Shown one piece after another: positions 37,796 through 50,211 of a stretch of 64,000 nucleotides of DNA. Made by a program: the position numbers and the translations under genes. The DNA comes from Xiphias gladius. Lineage: Eukaryota; Chordata; Actinopteri; Istiophoriformes; Xiphiidae. The number at the start of each line of letters is the position of its first letter. The stretch's first letter is position 1. Below the pieces are notes generated by a model that saw only the letters and a program-made list of their open reading frames with translations, was not told the DNA's origin and searched no databases. The stretch is taken from contig NC_053416.1 in assembly GCF_016859285.1 (NCBI RefSeq), positions 9,190,001-9,254,000 of the forward strand. The letters run 5' to 3'.

Positions 37796-38865
37796 TCCGA
37801 TGAGCCAACCGGCCAAAACAATGTCAGAAACAATGTGATTACAGTTCAAGTCCGTGCAACATTAGTCTCAGCAACTGAGTGTGATGGCTTCAATTTGCCT
37901 CCTTTGAAAACAAGTAAATTATTTTGGCTCTGACAACAGATAAACAGATGATGCTGAGACATTAGGAGGAGCATTGTCTTCCTTTCAATGAGTGCACTAC
38001 AACTGAGACATCCTTTTGGCCAAACTGAACGTATTGAACTATTTCTCATGTCGTGTCTCACGTTTATTTGAATATTAGCATATGCTCTCTGTTTATTGGT
38101 TATTCTTTTTTCTTCTGCATGTTGTGCCGATGTGTTTCGTAATAATGTTATATCTTGTTTTTCTTCAATGATAAAATCCAAACTTAGTTGTCACTGTTTA
38201 TTTCTTTTTTTGGCGAGATGTCTGTACATATAAGCCCCTTAGGTTTTTTTTTAATTTAAATCTCCGCAGCACAACCTTTTTTTTAAATAATCCTACAATA
38301 TATTGTGTGTGTTTTGTTACCTGTGCAAATAAACAAACTTAATCGTCAACATGGGTTTATTGGGGACCCATTTTCTGCCTCATAACTGTAACTTCAGAGA
38401 TCAAACCAGTCGCGGTGTTATTGAACTGCTGTATTTGATATATAGAAAAGATGTGGGTGTCATGTGACTGTGCATTCATATTGATGTTGTGTGCGTATTC
38501 AGTCGTTTTCTCTAATTTTTGGCCAAGTTGTTTTTGTCTAATATCATGATAATACTCCTTAAGAGGAAAAAAATGCATTTTTTGTGAACATTTTAACACT
38601 CAGTATAATAAATAACGTTTTTAAATTAAGAAAATTAGGCTTCCAACAGATTTTTAACGAAAATTACCATGTTCATTCTTATTTTTTTATGTATGTGATG
38701 CTGTACTTTTCAAACCCTCACTATGGCCAAGCTTCATGTCTAATAAACTCTTATTGTCAAGATACTTTAAGTGAAGACAGATATGTGAATGTCCTTTTTC
38801 AGAGACATCCTGAGCACAGAGTCTGCTGCTATTAAAACTTCCTCTACGTGTATGTGAATTATTAT

Positions 38866-39776
38866 CAGTGGTGAGTATTTTATGATACTTTATACTGTTA
38901 CTCCACTATATTTATTTAACAGCCATAGCTACAAGTTACTTTTCAGATTGAAATTTTACATATACATTTATATATTAATATTTTCTCTGGAAATTTCAAT
39001 TTCTCAATCATTTGGAGCCACAGGGCAAACTATAGTGTTTCACCAGTGCCCTTGATGAAGTACAATGTCTAGCAATGCAGATGAAATTAGAATTAAAATC
39101 TAATTTATACTCATTACAATGAGTATACGTTTTCTTTCTTTCTTTCTTATTTCCTATCTTTCTTTCTCTTCAATGTTCTTGTTTATTCATTTGCATTGTC
39201 GTTTTGTAGATGCTAGTGATGGGTGGTACATGTTGGTATTCTGTTTTTAGCTTTATTTATATTACTTTAGTTCACAATGAAATGAAAAAAAATTTGAAGA
39301 AAAAAAACCCAGATTCAGGCGCAGGGAGTGGTTCGGTAGAGGGGAGGGAGAGAACTAGACTGCACCACTGCATGATAAAGGTTGAGTATCAATGGGTAGT
39401 ATGAGTTATGTTATTATTGTTATTACTATCATTATTTTAACAGTGGTTGTTATGATCATTATGTGTTTTTTGTCTGTTTTTTTTTTGTAAGAAAATGCTG
39501 TGCGCCACCTCAACCTACTACAACTGTAAAATGCTACTTACACATGAATGAATCATGATAAATGAATTAAGTGTATAATAATCTAACACTCGCCAGGGCC
39601 ATTTTTCCCCATGACCACTTTTACTTTTAATACTTAAAGTACATTTTTCCACAAATATTTCTGCTTCTGTGAGTGACATTAGAAATAAAGGACCTTTACC
39701 TGTACTGGAGTATTTTTACAGTTGTGTTTAGCTACTTTTACTGAAGCAGAAAATCTCAACACTTCTTCCGCCACTG
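38866..39776 (+). mobile_element. hAT-like non-autonomous element, copy D
   Basis: Starts CAGTGGTGAGTATTTTATG (left arm partly deleted) and ends CACTTCTTCCGCCACTG. Flanks ATTATTAT and ATTATTGG share 6 of 8 bases, consistent with an old 8-bp target duplication. The interior includes a TTTC run near 39130. Confidence 0.65.
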
Positions 39777-39935
39777 ATTATTGGAAACAGGTCAATCTGC
39801 TGCCTCATGGGCGCTGTACAGTAGCCCTGCGTGCGCACGTCAGATCCGTGACACATCTGACGTCCGCTTCCCGTTGCGGCCTACGTCATTACGCTGCCAG
39901 CTGATCGGAGTGGGAAGCCGGGTGTGTGTCTGACT

Positions 39936-39970
39936 TGTGTGTGTGTGTGTGTGTGTGTGCGTGTGCGAGG

Positions 39971-40012
<42 letters not shown>
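39936..40012. repeat. (GT)n then (GA)n compound microsatellite
   Basis: GT units at 39936-39966, then about 22 GA units at 39968-40012, immediately upstream of the GC-rich MIR22HG first exon. Confidence 0.95.
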
Positions 40013-40014
<2 letters not shown>

Positions 40015-43000
40015 TGGGGCAGGAGTTGTGTAAAAGGGGCTGAAGTCCTGCGCTGCCTTCTCCGCCGCCGCTGCGCTGAAAAGTAGGCTCGCCACCCGAT
40101 ATATAAATGCTGCCGAACCGTATTATGTCGTGGATGTAAAAGAAACCGACAGGCAACGACACACCCTGCCGAAGGTCCGGGACTCCGCCGAGCAGTGGGC
40201 GAGGCAGCCTGAACTCCGCCGGACCGTTCAGATGGGTCGTCCGCGCAGGAGCGACCCGGCCGGCGGTCAAGGTGGGGCGTATTACTTGGTGTCTGTGTGT
40301 CTCTGCTGGCTAAATGCTTGTGTCTGTCCGCCTGATTTAGCCTGTGGCGGCTTGATGACCCAGTTTGCGTGGAAACGGCAACTGGGAAACCGTCCGTAAC
40401 GCGACTTTATCCAAGTAAAATTCACCTCTCCGGTTTTTTTTTTTTTTGATTGTGTGCTTGTTTGTTTTTTTTGTTTTTTGTTTTTTTGTTTGTTTGTCTT
40501 ACACTGACAGGCTTCTGCACAGTTCGGCGTCGTCAGATTCTCGAGGATGTGGATTTGATGTTATAGGAGTTCTGGCTGAAGGCCTGCCCGTGTGTCACAG
40601 ATCGTATCGTCCGGGCCTACTGACACAGGGGGGCTAGTAGGATTTATGGGCACCCTGGAAATGTGACATTAGGCCACCCCACCACGACCTCACGGCTCCT
40701 GCGAACATTTAACCAACAGTCAGACGATTGACAATGTGAAACTGTGGGCAGAGGCTTTGTTAAAGTGCTGCATGGAGTATTTGCACATGCAGTTATTTTA
40801 CAAAGGCCGATGGCAACTAAAGGGCTGAGTTAATTGTGCTACAAAAAGTCAGGATGATGTCTAAATTAATACAGAAGGGAACCAAAAAGCCAGCAAAGGT
40901 ACACAGACGGCATGTTAAAAGATTTCCAGATTTGTTTTTATGTTTAAATCTATTATGTGTCATGACTACCGCACAGTGCGCTTAGAAAACCACGAATCTC
41001 GCACTCATCCCTAAAGAGTTCATTTAGTCGTTCGTAAACCGGTTCAAATGTTGGATTTACAAACTATAGCAAGATGTGGCAAGTTGGGGTCTGCATTTGT
41101 GTAATCCAAACTTGTGTCAAAAAGTGTCAGTGTTCGAAGCCTCTTAAAATTTGCTGAGTTCATGTTAGGCCAAGGAATGAGCCTGTGCTCAAGTAGGGGA
41201 TAGGTGAAAACCAGGAAGATAAGTGAGGCCGAGTCATTTCTCAGAAATGCAGGGACACCAGCAGCCATCTGGCAGAGATGGAGGATTCGTCAAATGAAAG
41301 ATACGTTTATAAGAACAAGCAATTTACTGTAGATGTTTGCGAGAACCAGTAAAACATTCTTAAAGCAGGTGACGTAACAAAGAATTTAGGCCTCCCTGTC
41401 CAGCTCTGGGTTCTTGAGTCTCCTCAACTCACATACAATTCTTTACAGTCTTTTAAAGTCCTAGAAAAATGTTTTAAAAGTAAAGTGCAATTATGTCTAA
41501 GTCTTTCTTTGGGATTAATGGTTTCTGGTGGAAGCTTACTGTAGTATAAGTTACATCAGTGGAGCCTGTCTTACATAATTGTACAGCCAGAGTTCAGTGT
41601 GCCGGTAGGAATGCGCAATAGGCTGTGTCACGAGCTGCATTTCTGCCATTGCAACCCAGGAGTGTGACATAAGCCACCCTGTCAATGAGGATCACATGGG
41701 AATGTCAGGGTGTCGGTTAGAAAGCAACCCATCCTGTCTACATGTGTTTGCCCCGCGTCCAGGCGAAATAAGCAGCCTCCCCGTGCTGTTTTATTGCCTA
41801 CATTTGCAGAAGTGAAGCCATCTTGCTCAACTTGGGTTACACCCTTCATTCCTATTGCGTGCTTTGCCAAGGGAGGATGGGGCAAGAAGGGATGTGTTAT
41901 GTAGGTTCATTAAGGGGGGGGATCCAGTTCGTTCAAACAAAATGGCACAGACTGCCCGAGGACAGGCTTACGGGCCTTGTACGGCACATTACCATCTCCC
42001 AGGATGTCATGAATTCAGAATGGCACTCGGCTATTCCTCTTAGCAAACCAAAAACAAACCAAAACTACTTTTTTGCGCTGATCTCAGGGTTAAAGTCAGA
42101 TAGCCATTAAAGTCCAGCAAACAGCGAGCAGCAGAGCATAAGAAGAGACTCTCTGCACTATGATCAGAGCGTTGCCAAAGCCACCGCCCTTTCCCTGTCT
42201 TTGTCCCCATTCCCAGTCTAAAATGATCAGTCTATATTACAGACTACAATCTGGGGCAGTAAACACTCTCCAGCTGGGCCACACCCACAGCAGAGGAATG
42301 TACCTGAATTGATGTAATAGACGCATAACGTTTCATTATCGCGTGTTTCCATCCACAGCGCTGCAGCACCAGTACGCAAATCTGTCATTTCGTGTAATAA
42401 TCCTGCAATTCGTCAGACCGACGAGTGAGGCATTTTAGCTCTTCACCTCATGTGGTATTCCCACACAATAGCATGACCCCAAAACACGAAAAGACCACAT
42501 GAGTGGGCTCCTAGCACGGCAAGAAGGTCTGTCTGTCTCTTTCTGACAACGATCTATCTGACTCACGCTCCATCTTACACTCCGTTTTGTTTACTGCTCC
42601 CGCTCTCCATCTCCACTGAGATCAGCCCCGACATTGAAAACGGTTACCGGTTTGAATGTTGTGGCTGATCAGCGTACAACAGCAGTGTGCTGCCTCTACC
42701 TGTTTAGCGTAATGCACAGGTTCAAGCTCTCTAGATACATAAATTCAAACTCCGCTCTTGCGTTTGCGGCTGGGGCTTGATAAGACAAGACCTTCTAAAG
42801 AGTTAAAATGTCACTTCTACCTCCTCGCTTTGTGCACGGTTCATTCACACCCTCCTGTTTACACACCGTCATTCCTATTTCTCTCTGACACGCACATCCT
42901 GCCCGTTAAAACTCCAGTGTGCCTTTCCTCTTTCTTATCCTCCCTGCCGTGGCATAGAGTGCACGTCCACAGCCCCAGATAAGCCCAGTCTTTTGTGCAT

Positions 43001-43864
43001 TAGACTGTGTGTTATCGCCTCTTACACTGTTGCCCCCTGTATAAAAGGCTTCTCAAGGCCTTCCACACTGGCTGTCATGTGGCTCTGTCTGCCTCCCTCG
43101 CTTAAGACAGACCGAGTCAGATGGGGGAGGTATGAGATATGAAAAACGGAAAAAGGCGGAGGGGAGGTGAGGGTGAACCTGACGGTGAAGCCACGTCCGC
43201 CGCGTCTGGTGCAGACCAGATGTAGACGAGTACATAGAGAAGGGACGGGTGAAGGATAGAGGGATGGAAAAGGAGGAGTGGAAGAGGCCGTGCAAGCCCA
43301 CAGCAGCCGGATGGAATTTCTAACATACGCAGCTGGAATGTGAGGAATGCAGGACAGTCTGATCTGACCGAGAGAGAGGGTGGAGAGGACAGTCAAGTCA
43401 GAAAAGACCGAAACAAAAAAAGAAGACGAGATATGGATAAGAGTGGCACGGCAAAAGAGTCGGGGCCTCAACACTGCCCATTGTTGTGAACATAAAGATA
43501 CAGAGTCACTGTGTGTGGAAGGAGTGGCCCGCTATGGAACATAATATAACTAATTCAGTTTCAGTTTGAGGTTGTGGCAGCCTTAGTCAACAGTTGTGAC
43601 TGTCAGTGGTCCCGTGTGTGGCCAGAGGACTTGTGCTGTACGCCTTCCTCCCTTACTTCATTCAGACTAACGCTGTCACGCGCGCGTGTCGAGGCCTGCG
43701 GGGGGGTTGGCTTTAAGATACTGCTGTGACGATGACAGCCTTCCTAGGAAGTTCCACTTCTTTCAAAACCTGCTTCTCATGTTTTTTTGCAGCATACACT
43801 GCAAAAAAAATATGCCGACTCATTCGTACTGGCACCTCGATGTCAAGTTCATGGCACGAGGCGC

Positions 43865-44000
43865 TAATAATAATAATTATAACTTTGTTTGTATAGCAAC
43901 TTTCAATACACAGTTACAGAGAGTGCTTTACAGTAAAAGCAAAGAATCAAAGTAATAAAATCCAAAACATAAGTTATAAAGCAAGATAAAATAATTAAAA
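43865..44000 (+). repeat. Retroposon-tail-like fragment
   Basis: TTTGTTTGTATAGCAACTTT, CAATACACAGTTACAGAGAG and TGCTTTACAGTAAAAGCAAA follow the 'tttatatagcacctttc...gtgctttaca' pattern. It is preceded by an AATAAT run. Confidence 0.5.
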
Positions 44001-44712
44001 CAATTATAACAATTATCATCAGTTAAGACAAAGCCATAAGATAAAAGTGAGTTTGACCAGCATACTGAGTTTGAGAGTTTCACAACTGAGGGGCCCAGAC
44101 AACCCAGCCACCTTTTTGTATACACATGCAAGTGGCCATACAAAGTAAAAACAAACCAGTGAAAGATAGATTTATTTTTTTTAATTATTTTTTTTGGCAT
44201 ATGCACTTGGTGAGCAACTATCACAGGGCAGCTCAAAGTGCGTCACACCAGCCAAGTTTAAGTGCTAATGAATGTTTCATTTCAAATACAAACAATCTAA
44301 ACTATTTACAAAAAGATAAGCATTGGGTGTGGAAGTGAGCTGCTTCAGTAGCGTAACTCAGCAAGAAAATCAACAAAACCAATTACCGGGGAGACGGAGG
44401 CTCCCGGCGTAAGAGAGAAGGGAGACTGAGAGCAGAGCTGGCTTAAATAGACCCCGTGTCCCCGCATGGCTAATGGGCCTCAGCTTTGACTGTCAGACCC
44501 CTGAAAGAGTGGAGAGGTGAAAATCCTGCAGGCAGAGCAGGAGGGACATAAAGCAAACTTTCCCTGGAGTGAATGGGCACCATTTTGGAGTCCAGTAACC
44601 AGTTACATGACTCACTAATTAAAAAAATCAACACTTGATTTTGAAAGATTTATTAGACGTTGATTTGATTTCAGTGGTTTTTAAAAAGAGTAAGAGATTT
44701 GGTTATGGAAAC

Positions 44713-44790
44713 TTTTTTTTTTTTTTTTTTTTAGTTTGCATCAGTCACAAGTCAGAACAGGCAGTCAGGGCATCTGCATGATGAGTCACC

Positions 44791-44824
<34 letters not shown>
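44713..44824. repeat. Poly(T) and poly(A) runs
   Basis: T run of about 20 nt at 44713-44732 and an A run of about 28 nt at 44797-44824; the pair is inverted and could fold back. Confidence 0.9.
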
Positions 44825-44825
<1 letters not shown>

Positions 44826-45499
44826 ACTGATATGTGTCATGTAGATAAATTAATCAGGAGTTGGAAGAAAATCGTGTTAGTGTTTTTCCATTACAACCCA
44901 AGTACTTTCATATCAATGATCACCGATTCACATCTGAATGGAAATGACTCTGGCCTCCTCAGGATGATGCTGGAGATAAATCCCAACAAAGTGTGAGATA
45001 AAATGATTTCTCCCTGCGCCAGTGTCTGTAGAATCTTCATAAGTCTTGTTGACTTTTGACCAACCCTCCCCTGCTGTGCACAGGCTACAGGCTACGGGCC
45101 GCTCAAATACCTGAGATTATTCTGGTTCTCCTTACTGCGGGAATGTACAGCATGTGTTACTCATTGTCAACCACAGGAGCGGAGCATGTCTTCAATATCT
45201 CAAGATCACTACAAGATTACATTTTCTGAAGGCAAGAAAACTACAGACCTGCCATAGCTTTACATGTGTTAGTCTTAAGGTGGTCAAACCTTCAGTATGT
45301 TTAACCTGACTGTGAATGTTCTGTTTATTTTTACATGCAGTTATCAGTTGCTTAAGATCTGGGTTGGCAAGCGCTGGAGTGTAATTCGTGAACGTGTTAT
45401 GTTCTTTTGTTTTCAAAAACAATATGATTTAAGGTTCAGACGAAACCCCAAATAAATGTTAAAAAAGGAGAGGGGAAAAAAACGGGGGGGAAAAAGATG

Positions 45500-46440
45500 A
45501 ACGAAAAAACAAGACTAAGCGTCTATAGCAATGCTAGCTGTTGTGTGAGGCTAGACTTGAGCACAGCGGTGCTTTGAAGTTAGTACTATCACCAACATGC
45601 TAACATAGTAACAATGACAACGCTAACATGCTGATGTTTAGCAGGTATAACGTTTACCACAGGTGCCTTCCGACTAAAAGTTCCAGGAACTTTAATTTCC
45701 CAAGAACCAATGTCCAGGAACTTCCTCCAGCGAATTGTGATTTGCATTTCGACAGCAGGGCCAAAGTCCTGGGAAGGCTACGCAAATTTAGTCCACTGAT
45801 GGATCAAAAGTGCGACAGTCGCCTTTCACGTCATTTGTACGCGCACGTCCGTCCTCTGCAAAAATGGACTCGATTGTAATTTTATGAGTCAAAAAAACTC
45901 AGACCTGGTCAGACCTGATATTTTTCGGCCACAAGTTACAAGCAAAACAACATGTTTGCAGTTGCAGGTTTTTTTAAAAGGCCGAGTGTATAACAATGCT
46001 GCGGAAAAAAACAAGCATAATTGACCAATCCGCAACGTTCAGACCCAGCCTGGAAGTTCCTGAACCTCCAAAAATGACCACACCCAGAGCACTGAACACA
46101 AAATACAGCTAATTCTAATTAGTTGTACGGGTATTTAGTCAAAAAGTATTGAAACCTGATGGTGGCGCTAGAGGAAACGTGAAGGGATCACCAACATTAT
46201 GAGAATTCATCCTGTGGGGGATCTGAATCTTTGTAACACCTTTCATGGCAATCCATCCGATAGTTGTCGAAACATTTCACCCAAAGCCATAAATGTCAGC
46301 GTAGCGGTGGCGCTAGTGGAAAAGTCGGGGGGAATCATCAAGGGTAGTAGGATTCATCCTCTGAGAACCGTGAATTATGATCTATCAAGTACTTGTGGAG
46401 ATACAGCATGCTAGCCACACTGCTAGCACGGCTAAAAACT
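45500..46440 (+). repeat. Teleost 'gatggcgctag' repeat, copy 3, split by an insertion
   Basis: The left piece (45510-45658) has CTATAGCAATGCTAGCTGTT, AACATGCTAACATAGTAACA and GCTGATGTTTAGCAGGTATA. The right piece (about 46086-46440) resumes with ACACAAAATACAGCTAATTC, GATGGTGGCGCTAGAGGAAA, CATGGCAATCCATCCGATAG and GTGGCGCTAGTGGAAAAGTC. In copies 1 and 4 these blocks are close together. Confidence 0.65.
45659..46085. mobile_element. Insert splitting repeat copy 3
   Basis: About 425 bp with AAGTTCCAGGAACTTTAATT near its left end and CTGGAAGTTCCTGAACCTCC near its right end, suggesting inverted termini around (A)AGTTCC(A/T)GGAAC. No ORF. The family was not identified. Confidence 0.4.
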
Positions 46441-47442
46441 TCTACATATAGTGCCTGTAATTTAGACACAATGATCGTATCTATATTTAACTATGGTATG
46501 TAATTGAACATGTCAGTTTTAATTTCAGTTGCAGAAAGCTGAACGCTGTCTAAGGCGTTTGATGACAGCACTACTGTCGACACACCCCTAACCCCACGGG
46601 GGCTAGCTACTCAATCCTGCTGGGCCACCAGTAGCTACTACTTCTACCTTTTTTCCACATTTAAACTTACAACTTAGTCAGAAGTATTTACAAAGTGTGT
46701 TGTGAAACAGCAACAAGAGCCTCTTCAACACGCAGTAGCAAATGTAGATCAGGTGTAGCTACAGGTTTTCCCTCTGGAAAACACCTGAACATTCACTTTA
46801 TTAATTCGGACTTCGATAAACAAGTAACTCTTTGGACTGATGAAAGGATTCCAGGATCTCTGCTTTCATGTAGACTGTCTACTTCTCTTTATCGCCTCTT
46901 GCTCATGCTTCGTAACCACGGTAACCGACATGATAGAAAAAAAAAAAAGGGGAAAAAAAGAAAAGGCAGAGTGTTTTTCAAGAAGACGGTCTGTGATTTT
47001 TAGGCATCATAACTACGAGAATATCTAAGAATTTATTGCTGGCGCCGGGTAACGTGCAGGGGCAAAGCTGAGCTGCTGATGCATGTAGCCCCCCTGGTAA
47101 TCTAACACATGATAATGTGTGCATCTCCCCAGTCATTCTCACATATCAGCTCATTTCACCCACTTACTCACAGCTGATCGCACACACGGTACCTCGACTG
47201 CACCCACCTACTGTACGTGTGCGACTGGCCGCGGGCCAAACTCATACCCACGCTACCGGAGCGGGGAGTTTCGAGGGGAGGCTAAATGATCTCTTCTTCT
47301 CTTTCTGCAGGACTATGTGCATCTGAAGCAGAAGAACGGGAAGAGAAGGAAGAAGAAGGCCCGTCTGTCACTCCAGGCTGTTTGTTTCGAACTCTCACGC
47401 TCGCTGGCTGACTCCCAGCGCTCCCTCACCCTCGGCCCCAAA

Positions 47443-47531
47443 TGGCTGACACACAGCAGTTCTTCACTGGCAAGCTTTATGTTCCTGTACACATGCTAAA
47501 GCTGCCAGCTGAAGAACTGCTCTGGTCAGCC
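47443..47531 (+). ncRNA. mir22a: Precursor of microRNA miR-22
   Basis: GGCTGAC (47444-47450) pairs with GTCAGCC (47525-47531) and the arms between form a typical pre-miRNA stem. The 5p arm (47458-47479) reads AGTTCTTCACTGGCAAGCTT..., close to miR-22-5p. The 3p arm (47499-47520) reads AAGCTGCCAGCTGAAGAACT..., which is miR-22-3p with the C at position 11 found in the fish miR-22a form (mammals have T). The loop (47480-47498) is about 19 nt. The seed AGCTGCC is intact. It lies about 130 nt into exon 2 of the host transcript. Assignment to the a copy rather than b rests on that single position as I recall it. Confidence 0.95.
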
Positions 47532-47769
47532 CTGCCCCGGATGACTCAAGGAGAGGAAGCGGGTGGGGGGGGGGACTGAGGAAGGCAGTGTTTCACACAC
47601 TCAGTATTCAAACTGGACTCGAATAGCCTGCTGGATTTGGGCCACCATTGTTTACAGTGTATTCCAGTGTTCATCACATGTAAGGTATATTTCACTTTAT
47701 GCAGGACAGAATGTTCATTTTTGTGGTCACGTGTTGTGTTTTTCTCACAGAAAGCGGCTCAAACGGGCT

Positions 47770-48215
47770 ATCTGCAAGTCTTGAAAAGTCTTAAAAAGCA
47801 CTGAAGTCTACTGCTCAAAAAACCTAAGAGACCTAAGAAGCTATTAAAAAGTCCTGGATTTCATGCACTAAGGTCTTGAATATTTTTCTTTATTCACTAT
47901 AGGCGATAATGTTAGTTATAAATGTTTTTGTGTGTGATTTGGGCAAAAGCTGGCTGGAAAGCGCCATTGTTCCCAACCTCTCACCTTATGTCAAATTCAT
48001 TCATTCATTAAAAATTCCTTAACTAATAAGTATTTCTTGATTGTCAATCCATCCATCTGCTGCTTATCCATGTCCAGGTCAAGTTTAATGATTAGTGATA
48101 TAAGGAATTATTGTTATGTACTGCTGAGAAAGGCTGCATTCTCTGTGGCATTAAATGGGTCGTAAAAAGTCTTAAATTTAAGATGGTGAGCCCTGCAGAG
48201 ACCCTGTTAAATTTT
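47770..48215 (+). repeat. Teleost interspersed repeat ('aaaagtcttaaa' type)
   Basis: CTTGAAAAGTCTTAAAAAGC, CCTAAGAGACCTAAGAAGCT, AAGTCCTGGATTTC, ACTAAGGTCTTGAATATTTT on the left and AATGGGTCGTAAAAAGTCTT, AAATTTAAGATGGTG, CCTGCAGAGACCCTG on the right. It lies downstream of mir-22 within the probable host transcript. Confidence 0.5.
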
Positions 48216-49939
48216 GTTCATGATGGTTTTTTCTTACAATAAAGAACAAAATATTTTTTACAGACTCAAGGACCATTGTTGTGGACAAAACTGCACGCTA
48301 TGGACAATAAAACACCTACCAGCACTGAAGGCTCTTTTGTCCAGAAATGACCCCACACACCCACAAAGAGGCAAAGCATAAATTTATGCAAAATGTGTCA
48401 CACTCATCCCGTCTCTGGTGATCCCATTAAAGGGGAACAAGAGAGATCAGAGTAAATTACGATGGTCTTTTTAAATGTAAAATTGTCTTACGTTTAATGG
48501 TGACAGATATGCAATAACTTCATGGTCTTTGTTCTCTGGATGGCTAGTCACCACATAAAAAGTAAACAAGCTGACATTTAGTCAGGACTGCATCCGGTTA
48601 GATTGTGGTTACACATAAACCAGACAAAGATTGGGGGGAAAAAAAACAAAAAACTTACCAAATGCCCGCTCTTCAGGGCCTAAAAGCTTTACCAGCTGCG
48701 TCAAGGGATTTTCTTCACACCCTACAGACTTTCACAGCACGTTCGCTGCTGAAATCACAAGCTCACCAAAACCTTGGGAGATAATGAGATAACATTATGA
48801 ATGTAGAATAATGCTGACAACTGTCCAACGTTCACAGCAGTTCTTCTCAGTTTATTCATTTGGCTTCAGCAGCAGGTTAAAGTATTACCTCATTTCTATA
48901 GACTGAATTTGTTGAGTAAAGGAAACATTTAAAGTTTTTTGTTTCAAATTTTGTGTAGTCAGTCACGTTATAAAATAGCGCCCGGCAATCCCAGAGAATT
49001 TTCTAAATCAAGGGGCATCTAATTTTTGAGTGGTCCTCCTGATATAAATCTAACTTGAGAGCACATGTGCAGCACATTCGACAACTTCTCTTTATAAATC
49101 TGATAGGGCTGTGGGCGGTTTGCACAAGAATAATCACACCCGAAAGGTGAATTAAAGGATACTGTAAATACTTTTTTTTTTACACTGATCAATAGGAATG
49201 TTCTGTAAATTATGTCCATAAGTAATGGACGATGAGGGAAAACTGGAATGTTGCTGCTGTGTTGAACCTACAATTTCAGGGTCTCGGTGCATTTTCTCAA
49301 AAGCACCGCTAGATGGCGCGATAGTCTCAGCAAAACTAAGGTTAAACCATGACCGGGGCCCCGGTTCACTGCAGGGCAGCGAGGGCTACAAAGTCAGACC
49401 GGAGAAGTGCCACCTCGTGGGGTAGGAGAGGATATTTAATCTCTGATGTGGTGCAGGTCTCAGCCGACTGGAATTCAATCACCATGATTGAAAAGCTGTC
49501 TTATCCATTTGTTCAAAGGATGTCAGGATATAAGTGCGTCGTGCTATTCAATTATGGAAAAAAAAAAGGGGGGGCTCAAGGGGAGATATTTAACTCTCAC
49601 ACCAGGTTTCTTGATTCATTCAGTTAGATTTAAAGTGTGAATCGGTCCCTCACCGTCCATCTGTTAATGAATGGATTTTGCACCCACAGTCCCAGTTCGT
49701 GGCAGGAAGCGCGGTGATCTGGCGGCCCACTTACGCCACCTCCATTTTTAATACAAACCGTTATTTCATCACCCGGGACGCGTGCAACGATCAGACACAC
49801 GGACCAAACTTCATAGGCCAAAATCACAGATTGTTCAAGGGAATTATTATACACACAAAAAAAGACATTAATCACGTAGGTGATAAGCGCCAATGCTCCA
49901 ATGGAGGGCTACAACCTTCCTGTCGAAATGTCCCCGATG

Positions 49940-50205
49940 GGCGGTGGTGGAATAAGTATTCAGATTGAAGTTTATTTAGGTAATGCTACACAAAGTACTT
50001 TCAGCAAAATGCAAAAGCAGAAGCATCACCAGTGTAACTATCAGTTATACAGAATATCCCATGGAGTGTTATATTATATATTACTGGATTCATATTTTGG
50101 ACGCATTGCTCTGTAGCCATTGGCCATATTGTAGCTGGGCTGAGGTGGAGCTCATTTGAACTACTTTATGTACCGTTGGGTAGTTTGTCTACAGCGGTGC
50201 CTCAG
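49940..50205. repeat. hAT-like element, partial copy G
   Basis: GGCGGTGGTGGAATAAGTAT then CAGATTGAAG matches the family's second terminus (compare the inverted end of copy C). TAGCTGGGCTGAGGTGGAGC and ACTACTTTATGTACCGTTGG match its interior. It stops where copy E begins. Confidence 0.55.
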
Positions 50206-50211
50206 ATTTTC

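Larger units (their letters stand above)
36212..40012. other. Upstream region shared by the divergent LIAT1-like gene and MIR22HG
   Basis: Contains a retroposon tail (36815-36960), LINE-3'-like text (37500-37795), a hAT-like copy (38866-39776) and a GT/GA tract (39936-40012). The promoters of both flanking genes should lie at its edges. Confidence 0.45.
40013..48330 (+). ncRNA. mir22hg: MIR22 host gene, spliced non-coding transcript (limits approximate)
   Basis: Exon 1 (start near 40013, end 40271) lies in CpG-rich sequence and ends CAAG before donor GTGGGG. Exon 2 starts at 47311 after CTCTTTCTGCAG and carries the mir-22 hairpin. In human, MIR22HG likewise has miR-22 in an exon and sits beside TLCD2. 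Reading from the exon 1 ATG at 40232 through the join gives only about 46 codons before a stop, so the transcript looks non-coding. Candidate poly(A) signals are at 48238-48243 and 48306-48311. The roughly 7-kb intron holds two homopolymer runs, a retroposon tail and the 45500-46440 repeat. Exon limits are inferred; the link to mir-22 is firm. Additional exons cannot be excluded. Confidence 0.65.

Noticed and set aside
47442-47580. Small open frame MADTQQFFTGKLYVPVHMLK... after the second exon's acceptor
   Set aside because: It is the mir-22 hairpin read as protein; the sequence is explained by the stem-loop and both mature arms.
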